Virus record (IMG/VR): IMGVR_UViG_3300042884_000653
Coordinates: 1 to 32,357 of that record
Strand: one strand, 5' to 3'
Origin: a virus
DNA: 32,357 nt
Part shown: one piece after another, positions 1 to 5,184 of the stretch
Numbering within the stretch: position 1 is the first letter of the stretch
How the letters are laid out: every line of letters starts with the position of its first letter
Notes under the pieces: generated by a model
What the model was told of the DNA's origin: nothing
The model's database searches: none
What the model saw: only the letters and a program-made list of their open reading frames with translations
Translations under genes and position numbers: made by a program

Positions 1-202
1 CGAATTTCTGGACGACCTTGGCCCCGGCTGTGGTGGCGAGCGTGATCTCGAGGAGGCTTCCGACGCCGTGCGGGATGTCCTGCCCGGTAATGAGCCAGCG
101 GCAGATCACGAGGACGACGAGCGAGAGGACGACCGCCAGCGAGAATCGGGTCATCGAGGGCGAACCGGGGGCGTCGGAGAGCAGGCCGCGAAGGAAGGTC
201 AT
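1..202 (-). CDS. Holin-like membrane protein, left-end copy (3' end cut by window)
   Basis: This is the left-end version of the gene at 32009-32233; the C-terminus runs off the window. It encodes a short protein with a hydrophobic helix after a polar N-terminus of about 16 residues, then a second weakly hydrophobic segment, as in small phage holins that permeabilise the inner membrane for the endolysin. The start is the ATG at 202, preceded by a C-run and the CTTCAGC-type repeat with no Shine-Dalgarno. Compared with 32032-32233 there are five base differences in 202, and all are synonymous. The holin role is inferred from size, membrane segments and the neighbouring spanin and endolysin; the family is not identified. 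Confidence 0.6.
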   Translation of the reverse strand, partial: MTFLRGLLSDAPGSPSMTRFSLAVVLSLVVLVICRWLITGQDIPHGVGSLLEITLATTAGAKVVQKF

Positions 203-247
203 GGGGGAAGGCTGATGAGGGATGAAACTTGAGACCTGAGACCTGAG
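203..247. repeat. Leader repeat (ACCTGAG / AGGCTGA type)
   Basis: The short gap between the 81-aa gene and the holin copy is filled by degenerate heptamers, first AGGCTGA-like and then ACCTGAG-like. There is no promoter or Shine-Dalgarno sequence that I can see. Confidence 0.6.
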
Positions 248-493
248 TCAGAGGGAGGGGACGGCCCCGCATTTCCGGGCGCGTTCCATCCAGTTCCTCT
301 TCCACTTGTCGTTGTATGGAGACCCGCCGCCGTGGATCTCCACGATGTCATAGGCTCCGTCAATGAGGGTGAGCATATCCTCCATGCGGGCGGCAGCTTC
401 CCAGAGGCAGGCATTGACCACACCGTCGTCCGTCTTCGTGGTGTCAGAGATAATGCGGAGGGCCTTGATGAGGGTTTCTGTTTCGGAGGTCAT
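248..493 (-). CDS. Hypothetical protein, 81 aa, present in only one version of the lysis locus
   Basis: I do not recognise the family. The protein is soluble and mostly helical, with an N-terminal half that looks like a small helical bundle and a basic, Trp-containing C-terminal third (KWKRNWMERARK). The ATG at 493 is preceded by the same C-run plus CTTCAGC repeat leader as the holin. The gene sits between the small membrane protein and the holin copy at the left end. At the right end of the window the holin (32233) is followed directly by the sequence matching 505 onward, without this gene. It is therefore a dispensable insertion flanked by the repeats at 203-216 and 491-530. Confidence 0.6.
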   Translation of the reverse strand: MTSETETLIKALRIISDTTKTDDGVVNACLWEAAARMEDMLTLIDGAYDIVEIHGGGSPYNDKWKRNWMERARKCGAVPSL

Positions 494-530
494 GGGGGAA
501 GGCTGAAGGCTGAAGGCTGAAGGCTGTTAG
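494..530. repeat. Tandem heptamer AGGCTGA, about 4 copies
   Basis: Perfect tandem AGGCTGA units precede the ATG at 493 (read on the minus strand as CTTCAGC units). The matching spot at 32234-32263 has one unit fewer. This is a plausible recombination point for loss or gain of the 81-aa gene. Confidence 0.85.
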
Positions 531-624
531 GTATGAGAACTGATGCGGATCACCGCTTAAATCGTGAAAGGAAGTCACCGATCTCGGGGGAGAAGGCGAT
601 CAGGATGAACATGGCCAGAACACC
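505..624. repeat. Terminal overlap, copy 1 (120 bp, identical to 32238-32357)
   Basis: This is a base-for-base match to the last 120 bases of the window, in the same orientation. It is the expected signature of a circular molecule, or a terminally redundant phage genome, assembled as a linear contig. Confidence 0.9.
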
Positions 625-654
625 GAGTGCGCCTGATAGGAAGCAGAGGAGCAT
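550..654 (-). CDS. Small single-pass membrane protein, 34 aa
   Basis: The protein has one hydrophobic helix from about residue 1 to 22 followed by a short polar tail ending in SRFKR. The ATG at 654 lies two bases after the spanin stop (657-659), so the two are probably translationally coupled. Lying between the spanin and the holin, it could be an antiholin, a second holin or a lysis regulator. Nothing in the sequence decides between these, and the longer upstream extension in this frame overlaps the spanin and is not needed. Confidence 0.5.
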   Translation of the reverse strand: MLLCFLSGALGVLAMFILIAFSPEIGDFLSRFKR

Positions 655-656
655 GG

Positions 657-1034
657 TCACAGGGCGAGCTTGAGGCCGGAGCGCAGCGCAAACCACGCTG
701 CGACGCTTCCGAGCATGAGGGCGGCGAGTCCTCGCCACATCCAGAGTTCCTTCAGGGCCTTGGAATGCTTGGCCTGCCAGTAAGCCACATCATTCTGAGC
801 CTGATGGAGGGCGGTGGATTGATCGGTGACGGCCTGCTCGTAGATGGTCACGGCCTGCTCGAGTTCGGCGATGGCTGGCACTCCTGCCGGGGTCACATGG
901 GGGCGCAGCTTCTCGAGGCCTGTCTTGACGGCTACCACGGACGGGGCGGCGTAAGATGGCTGGGGCTTGGAAGCGCATCCAAGGAGGAAAAGCTGAAAGC
1001 TAAAAGCTAAAAGCGAAAAAAGGGCAGTCTTCAC
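657..1034 (-). CDS. Unimolecular spanin (lipoprotein with C-terminal membrane anchor), 125 aa
   Basis: The architecture is that of a u-spanin, as in phage T1 gp11. Residues 1-19 are a signal peptide ending in a lipobox (FLLGC) with Cys20 as the lipid-accepting residue. Residues 21-93 are periplasmic and end in a helical, coiled-coil-like stretch. Residues about 98-117 form a transmembrane helix, with a short basic cytoplasmic tail. Such proteins link outer and inner membrane and fuse them in the last step of lysis. The size fits (T1 gp11 is 131 aa). GTG at 1034 is chosen because TTGACA lies 13 bases upstream and the signal peptide begins there. Next come a tiny membrane gene, the holin and, across the junction, the endolysin. 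The call rests on topology, not on a family match. Confidence 0.75.
   Translation of the reverse strand: MKTALFSLLAFSFQLFLLGCASKPQPSYAAPSVVAVKTGLEKLRPHVTPAGVPAIAELEQAVTIYEQAVTDQSTALHQAQNDVAYWQAKHSKALKELWMWRGLAALMLGSVAAWFALRSGLKLAL
988..1019. repeat. AGCTAAA-type heptamers inside the spanin signal peptide
   Basis: The coding strand carries about four AGCTTTT/AGCTTTC units read in frame. They encode the Ser/Leu/Phe-rich hydrophobic core of the signal peptide (residues about 6-16). Confidence 0.8.
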
Positions 1035-1047
1035 AATAGCAGGCCCG

Positions 1048-1054
1048 TGTCAAT
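1048..1054 (-). promoter_or_regulatory. TTGACA element, 13 bases before spanin GTG
   Basis: The heptamer reads ATTGACA on the minus strand, followed by 13 bases and then the GTG at 1034. No Shine-Dalgarno is present in the spacer. Confidence 0.6.
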
Positions 1055-1061
1055 TAGCCCG

Positions 1062-1092
1062 CCTTTGCGGCCTTTGCGCCCTTTGCGTGAAA
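1062..1092. repeat. CCTTTGCG nonamer repeat, copy 1
   Basis: Three near-tandem units of CCTTTGCGG/C are followed by TGAAAC. The same array recurs at 1444-1475, so the two copies bracket the non-coding region. Confidence 0.85.
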
Positions 1093-1443
1093 CAGGGAGA
1101 TTCACCACGAAAAGCACGATGTAGGTAATGAACTACTAAATCATTTACAATTACTCATATAACAGGTCGGACGGGGTCCAGGTCGCTATCACCATTCCGA
1201 TTTCAAGTCGGATTCGTGACCCCTCAATGCCCCGCCCGATTAAGCTGGAACTTGTAAGGATTGCTTACCAGTTCCGCAGCGGTTCACCGAAGATCCCCGC
1301 GAAGCTGACCATCCAACCTACTCTTTCGAGAAAGCCCGTGGGCTTTTGTCAATCAGATGGAACCTTTGAAAGAACACATGGGGTGAGATAGCTGATCTGA
1401 CGGGAAGCCCCCCATGTCTACTGCCAAGAACCTCATGTCAAAA
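1093..1443. other. Non-coding region with nested inverted repeats
   Basis: No convincing gene lies here. The stretch holds an outer stem GGGGTC/GACCCC (1173-1178 with 1218-1223) enclosing TCCGA-7-TCGGA (1196-1212). A longer hairpin follows at 1247-1275 (GGAACT/AGTTCC and GTAAG/CTTAC around a 5-base loop). A third inverted repeat lies at 1331-1346 (AAAGCC/GGCTTT). This could be a structured RNA, an attachment or origin site, or a 3' untranslated region; the sequence does not decide. A tRNA was considered and not supported. Confidence 0.5.
1331..1350. terminator. Short hairpin, possible terminator
   Basis: A six-base stem AAAGCC/GGCTTT encloses the loop CGTG. The T-tract after it is TTTTGTC on the plus strand and only TTT on the minus strand, so efficiency for the leftward genes is doubtful. 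Confidence 0.3.
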
Positions 1444-1475
1444 CCTTTGCGGCCTTTGCGCCCTTTGCGTGAAAC
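1444..1475. repeat. CCTTTGCG nonamer repeat, copy 2
   Basis: This is the same array as at 1062-1092. It lies immediately 3' of the stop codon of the gene at 1481-1723. Confidence 0.85.
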
Positions 1476-1480
1476 TCTGC

Positions 1481-1723
1481 TTAGCGTTTCTCGAGCGTCC
1501 GCAGCCGGGTTTCGTGGTCGGCAAGGAGGATGTCGTGCCGCTTGTCTGTCTCTGCATTGGCCTCCATGCGGATCAGGACGGCCTCGATCTTCTCGATCCG
1601 GGTATTGGCCGCCGTGAACTCCTCCTTGGTCACGAACTTCGTGCCGAGCAGGGCGACTCCTAGCAGGGCGGCGGTCGTGGCGACCTTGAGTGCCAGGTCG
1701 AAGTATCGGGCCACTTCGCTCAT
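1481..1723 (-). CDS. Small membrane protein with cytoplasmic or periplasmic coiled coil, 80 aa
   Basis: Residues about 10-29 form one transmembrane helix (LALKVATTAALLGVALLG). After it, KEEFTAANTRIEKIEAVLIRM and the remaining residues make a long heptad-like helix. This topology is shared by small phage proteins of the hemolysin XhlA/BhlA kind that help holins, but I cannot assign it to that family. The ATG at 1723 lies two bases after the stop of the preceding gene (1726), so translation is probably coupled. It lies between the fibre genes and the lysis genes, which fits a lysis accessory or membrane role. Confidence 0.6.
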   Translation of the reverse strand: MSEVARYFDLALKVATTAALLGVALLGTKFVTKEEFTAANTRIEKIEAVLIRMEANAETDKRHDILLADHETRLRTLEKR

Positions 1724-1725
1724 GA

Positions 1726-1986
1726 CTATGATCCAGCCAGTTGCTGAACGAGAGCTTTGAGTTGTTCCTGCTTGTCGATGGGGAGAGTGGCGGCAAGTTC
1801 AAAGAAGGCGGCGTTCTCCTGCTTTACGCGCTCCACCTCGGCGGCGTCGTAGGAGCTTAGAATCTCTTCGACTCGAGCGAGGAGGTAGGCTTCGGGAGTG
1901 GTCTGCTCTGCACCCTCGACGCTGTTGGCGCGGGAGACGATGGCGGTCAGGCCGCTTAATTTGGATGGATCAATCGTTAGTTGCAT
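1726..1986 (-). CDS. Hypothetical phage protein, 86 aa
   Basis: I do not recognise a named family. The N-terminal third is an extended, Ser/Thr-containing segment; residues about 34-83 form two helices (AYLLARVEEILSSYDAAEVE and a Gln/Leu-rich C-terminus). The start at ATG 1986 overlaps the end of the upstream 57-aa gene by 17 bases. Lying just after the collagen-like fibre, it may be a fibre-assembly chaperone or a small virion protein. That is only positional inference. Confidence 0.55.
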   Translation of the reverse strand: MQLTIDPSKLSGLTAIVSRANSVEGAEQTTPEAYLLARVEEILSSYDAAEVERVKQENAAFFELAATLPIDKQEQLKALVQQLAGS

Positions 1987-2143
1987 GGTCTTCGGAGGGT
2001 TCGGGTTTGATTGCTTCGGCTAAGACTTCGATTGCCTGTTGTATGGAGCAGAAGCCGCTTCGCGATATTTGGTTTAGGTTGCGTGGCTCCAGAGCTTCGG
2101 AGAGGAGTTGCAGGGCTTGTTCGGGCGTCATTTGTGTGTTCAT
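1970..2143 (-). CDS. Small helical protein, 57 aa
   Basis: This short gene opens with MNTQMTPEQALQLLSEALE and continues as a predicted two-helix protein that ends in an acidic tail. The ATG at 2143 follows the fibre stop (2147-2149) by three bases, and its end overlaps the next gene by 17 bases, so it fills what would otherwise be a gap. The spacing and absence of internal stops support it, but there is no family match. It could be a fibre-associated factor. Confidence 0.5.
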   Translation of the reverse strand: MNTQMTPEQALQLLSEALEPRNLNQISRSGFCSIQQAIEVLAEAIKPEPSEDHATND

Positions 2144-2146
2144 AAA

Positions 2147-3538
2147 TCAAGAGAGGGCCACGGAAACCATTGTGCCGTTATTGTTGGCCCAGAGCCGGAC
2201 GGTTCCGCTTGTCGTGTTGCGGTGGACTTGCCAGTTGCCGTTCGTGATCGTGGTCGTCGTCGGGTCTGTGGAAGCGGAGGTGTAGTTACAGGTCGCTAGT
2301 CCCGAGATATTGCTTCCAACAAGAGTCATATTGGCGCCAGTCGTGAATGACCGAGCGTTAATATCGACCCCTGATCCAGCAGCGGAGAAGACTACACCTG
2401 AACTCTGCGTCCCTATCAGCAACCTTACGCTTCGATTAGCCGTCCCCGTGCCGCCAGCCTCGGTGCCGATTTCGAGGACGTTGCTGTTCCAGCGCATGAA
2501 CCCGCGCTCGAAATTTGTCAGTCCAGCGTCCGTGTAGTTATACAGGCGGAATGTCTGAGGCACAGGCGTTCCTGCCGTGCCGCCATTACGCAGGGCAAGC
2601 GTGTTGGCAGCATCGCGGGCGAGAATGGTATCGGGATTGACTGCCGGATTGCTCGACAACGTAAACCCAAGAGTGGAATTTAAGGCAATCCTCACCCCTG
2701 CTGTAAGAGCTACGGAGTTAGTGTATAGGTCACTCGGAGTGCTAAACTGTCCCGATTTCAGAACGGTAAACCGACTCGTACCTCCAACCTGCAAATCGAG
2801 GAGGCGACTCGTTGCCGAACTCGCCGTGTCGGTGATGTTGAGCAGAATGCCCCTTGCAACTCCCGTCGTGTTCCAAGTTCCGCTTAGATCCAGCAGCGGG
2901 GTCGTGTTCGCGCCCGTGACGCTGTAGGAGGCCGTCAGGGCCGAGGTGTTCGCGGATGCCGTGATCGTCTGGCCTGCCGTGAAGTTGTTGTTTAGGTCGT
3001 CTCGCGCTACGAGGGGATCAAGTCGCGCAAGGGCAAGGGTGCCTGTGGAGAGATCACTTGCCGATCCGCTGGTGGCGACGGGGGCGAGGCCCGTGACCTC
3101 GGTCGCCGGGTGGGTATGCGCGGATGGGGCGAAGGTCGTCGGCTTGCCGCTAATCGCCTCCCATGTGGAGGCTCCGTCTGCTCCGGCTGGGCCTTGGGGG
3201 CCTGTTGCACCAGTGGCTCCAGCAGGCCCCTGCGGTCCGGTATCCCCCGTGTCGCCCTTCAATCCTTGCGGGCCTTGGGGGCCGGTGGCACCGGTAGGAC
3301 CAGTCGGTCCGGTATCCCCCGTGTCGCCCTTCAATCCTTGCGGGCCTTGGGGGCCGGTGGCTCCTTGGGGACCTTGTGAGCCTGTTGCTCCGGTTGCTCC
3401 GGTATCCCCTTTCAGCCCTTGGATTCCCCGCTCGCCCTGATCCCCTTTATCACCCTTCAATCCCGGTGCGCCAGTGGACAACTCGACCTCGAGGACGGCG
3501 GGGGCGGTTACGACTTCGATCTCGATTTCGGCGGACAT
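2147..3538 (-). CDS. Tail fibre with collagen-like Gly-X-Y domain, 463 aa
   Basis: Residues 1-22 are a short lead, then residues 23-124 are 34 uninterrupted Gly-X-Y triplets ([12 protein letters not shown] and similar). The rest begins with [10 protein letters not shown] and the [12 protein letters not shown] motif typical of phage fibre shafts, followed by a long beta-rich, Thr/Ser/Asn-rich C-terminal part that probably carries receptor binding. Collagen-like stretches in phage fibres are known to trimerise as triple helices. The gene sits in the host-recognition cluster after the baseplate-like protein. The ATG at 3538 has a CCCCC plus repeat leader and no Shine-Dalgarno. Length variation of the collagen block by recombination is likely because it contains a 57-base direct repeat. 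Confidence 0.85.
   Translation of the reverse strand: MSAEIEIEVVTAPAVLEVELSTGAPGLKGDKGDQGERGIQGLKGDTGATGATGSQGPQGATGPQGPQGLKGDTGDTGPTGPTGATGPQGPQGLKGDTGDTGPQGPAGATGATGPQGPAGADGASTWEAISGKPTTFAPSAHTHPATEVTGLAPVATSGSASDLSTGTLALARLDPLVARDDLNNNFTAGQTITASANTSALTASYSVTGANTTPLLDLSGTWNTTGVARGILLNITDTASSATSRLLDLQVGGTSRFTVLKSGQFSTPSDLYTNSVALTAGVRIALNSTLGFTLSSNPAVNPDTILARDAANTLALRNGGTAGTPVPQTFRLYNYTDAGLTNFERGFMRWNSNVLEIGTEAGGTGTANRSVRLLIGTQSSGVVFSAAGSGVDINARSFTTGANMTLVGSNISGLATCNYTSASTDPTTTTITNGNWQVHRNTTSGTVRLWANNNGTMVSVALS
3233..3361. repeat. 57-bp direct repeat in the collagen block (3233-3289 and 3305-3361)
   Basis: The two copies are identical over 57 bases with a 72-base period, a multiple of nine. 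Unequal exchange would change the rod by whole Gly-X-Y triplets without a frameshift. Confidence 0.85.
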
Positions 3539-3582
3539 GGGGGAAGGGGATTAGGCTGAAGGCTGAAGACTGAAGGTAGGAA
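3539..3582. repeat. AGGCTGA-type leader repeat before the fibre gene
   Basis: Units of AGGCTGAAGGCTGAAGACTGAAGG fill the 44 bases between the stop at 3583 and the fibre ATG. Confidence 0.8.
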
Positions 3583-3957
3583 TCAAGCAGGGACGGTGAT
3601 GCGGTCGTCCACTTCGACGAGGCCCTGATGCAGGACGATCCTCGTGCCATCGGCGCGGATCATGAGGAGGTCATGCTCGAGGTATGACTCGGGCTTCGTG
3701 CCGGGGAGGGTCGCCGTCACCGATGCTGGAAGAGCAAGGGTCGCCTCCCCATTCGCCGCCGAGGTGATGGTCACCGTGAACTCTGCCAGGACAGGCGATC
3801 CCGATTTCTTGCGGATCTGGCTCTTGAGCGTGGCACCGACGAGCGAGAGGGCGACCTTCGGAGTGACAGAGCGATTCCAAAGCTTCACGCCGTAGGAGAA
3901 GTCGGCACCCTGCATGATGCGGTTATCGGAAGTCAGGTCAAACGTCGCGGCGGCCAT
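3583..3957 (-). CDS. Baseplate/tail-tip protein with Ig-like beta fold, 124 aa
   Basis: The N-terminus (MAAATFDLTSDNRIMQGADF) followed by a beta-strand pattern resembles the N-terminal domain of phage baseplate or upper-baseplate proteins, in which a polarised beta-sandwich describes a T-D-x-x-I-x-x-G start. No catalytic motif is seen. The ATG at 3957 is chosen because the beta domain begins there. The frame is open further upstream, but that part is repeat sequence. Placed directly before the collagen-like fibre, it may anchor the fibre. The assignment is from the sequence pattern and position. Confidence 0.55.
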   Translation of the reverse strand: MAAATFDLTSDNRIMQGADFSYGVKLWNRSVTPKVALSLVGATLKSQIRKKSGSPVLAEFTVTITSAANGEATLALPASVTATLPGTKPESYLEHDLLMIRADGTRIVLHQGLVEVDDRITVPA

Positions 3958-3974
3958 GGGGGAAAAGTGGAAAG

Positions 3975-4007
3975 CTAAAAGTTGAAGGTGAAAGGACGGG
4001 GACCCAT
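3975..4007 (-). other. Possible 10-codon leader ORF marked by TTTGACA
   Basis: An ATG at 4007 stands exactly 13 bases after TTTGACA (4021-4027), the same spacing as at full genes. It reads ten codons (MGPRPFTFNF) and stops inside the AGCTTTT-type repeat. It may be a leader peptide or an ancestral start that a repeat insertion has separated from the gene at 3957, which is in another frame. Confidence 0.35.
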
Positions 4008-4020
4008 ACGGAGGCCCTAG

Positions 4021-4027
4021 TGTCAAA
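4021..4027 (-). promoter_or_regulatory. TTTGACA element, 13 bases before ATG 4007
   Basis: This exact heptamer points to an out-of-frame ATG rather than to the main gene start 63 bases away. Confidence 0.45.
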
Positions 4028-4133
4028 CCTCTGACCTAACAGTCTTCAGCCTTCAGCCTAATAGCCTGTTTAGCAGTCCAATCATCCCCGTTGGGAGGGC
4101 CGGGGGGATCGTCTCTCCAGAGGATGTCTCTCT

Positions 4134-5183
4134 TCATACCGAAACGAAAGGCTGTGGTCTCTGGCGCAGATGACCCCTGCATTCCCCCTCCTGCTCATGG
4201 TAGGCGCGGAAATGGGTGATCTCGGTCTTTCCGTCCCGATCCTGACGCTTGATATGGTCGCAGACGATGTGCGGGACACAGGCGATGCGGAGGGCGGCTG
4301 GATGCCAGCGGGACCAGCAAAGGAATAGATCCTGAGTGCCCTTGCCCTCATAGCCCGTGAAGTCGGAGTGTGCGAGCGCGGCCTTAGATAACAGGGTGCA
4401 CCCTAGCCCACACCAATCAGAAGGGACGACTGCCCCGATGCCGATGCCAGGATAAGCGAAGTCCATCCACCCCCTCCTTCGATAGCCTTTGGCGTTCAAC
4501 TCAAAGACGTTTCCCTTGGGAGATGATTTCTTTATCCACTCACGCAATCTCCCCATGCGCTTGCCCTCCTTCTCGCCTGTCTTTTTCGCGGCCTCTGCCT
4601 CCTTGGCATTGGTTGGTGGCTTGATTGCCTTCAGTCGCTCCTCGCATTTCTCAAGCAGGAGTTTGAGGCGGGGCTTGAGATTCCTCTCCTCTGGAAGGAA
4701 ATCCTCGGCGATCTGATGCTGGGGAGAGCCGAACCCTCCAAGGAACAACCCATTCGGGTAGGTAGCGGCTGCGATGTCGTAGTAGGGACGGCCATCGGCT
4801 TGCGGCATGGCAAGAGTCCATTCCAGAACACGGAGGCCGTGCGCCGGAACGATGGTGTCGCTCTCCACCACCCAGCATAGGTCAGCGCGGATCTTCCGAG
4901 CGAAGGCGAATCCTGCCCCCTGCAAAGCGGCAATGCGGAGTTGCGCCGCTTCCTTGTAGTCCTTGGCATCATCCTTGAAGGGATGCTTCAGCACGCTCAC
5001 CTTCCAGCCTTCGGGCAGCTCGCGCTTGGCAATCTCTGCGGCGGCTTCACCTTCCTTGCTCTCATCCGTCGAGAAGATGAAATGAGCCTCTTCGTGGTGA
5101 GCGGCGGCGGCGGCGATGCCGCGAACGCATTGAGGCCATGCGTGAAGGTAGCCCTTGGTGGCTGAGGTGCAGATGGCGATCAT
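4134..5183 (-). CDS. Glycosyltransferase-like protein (GT-A type), 349 aa
   Basis: The N-terminus (MIAICTSATKGYLHAWPQCV) and a central acidic ESD motif at residues 107-109, which stands where GT-A enzymes have the metal-binding D-x-D, suggest a nucleotide-sugar-dependent glycosyltransferase. Downstream, GLGCTLLSKAAL and the GTQDLFLCWSRW segment resemble the acceptor-side GXG and ED-like motifs of GT2-type enzymes. A charged, Lys/Glu-rich insert lies at about residues 188-220. The gene lies one base after the Ser/Thr-rich tail protein and before the fibre genes, so it may decorate virion proteins or alter host surface sugars. The fold is inferred by pattern only and the substrate is unknown. 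Confidence 0.6.
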   Translation of the reverse strand: MIAICTSATKGYLHAWPQCVRGIAAAAAHHEEAHFIFSTDESKEGEAAAEIAKRELPEGWKVSVLKHPFKDDAKDYKEAAQLRIAALQGAGFAFARKIRADLCWVVESDTIVPAHGLRVLEWTLAMPQADGRPYYDIAAATYPNGLFLGGFGSPQHQIAEDFLPEERNLKPRLKLLLEKCEERLKAIKPPTNAKEAEAAKKTGEKEGKRMGRLREWIKKSSPKGNVFELNAKGYRRRGWMDFAYPGIGIGAVVPSDWCGLGCTLLSKAALAHSDFTGYEGKGTQDLFLCWSRWHPAALRIACVPHIVCDHIKRQDRDGKTEITHFRAYHEQEGECRGHLRQRPQPFVSV

Positions 5184-5184
5184 T

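Larger units (their letters stand above)
3958..4066. repeat. Degenerate repeats in the leader of the baseplate-like gene
   Basis: AAAGCTAAAAGTTGAAGG-like units occupy 3967-3994. CTTCAGCC units in the opposite sense occupy about 4041-4062. Otherwise the interval up to 4133 holds nothing recognisable. Confidence 0.6.

Noticed and set aside
1173-1223. Possible tRNA or tRNA remnant (stem TCCGA/TCGGA with a 7-base loop)
   Set aside because: The loop is not a T-loop (TTCRA) and no acceptor, D or anticodon arms could be assembled.
1353-1802. Minus-strand 149-codon ORF across the 80-aa membrane gene and nonamer repeat
   Set aside because: It overlaps a better-supported gene in another frame, crosses the repeat array and has an Arg/Pro/His-rich shadow composition.
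3233-3361. Regular repeats that could suggest a CRISPR array
   Set aside because: They encode Gly-X-Y triplets of the fibre; no unique spacers.
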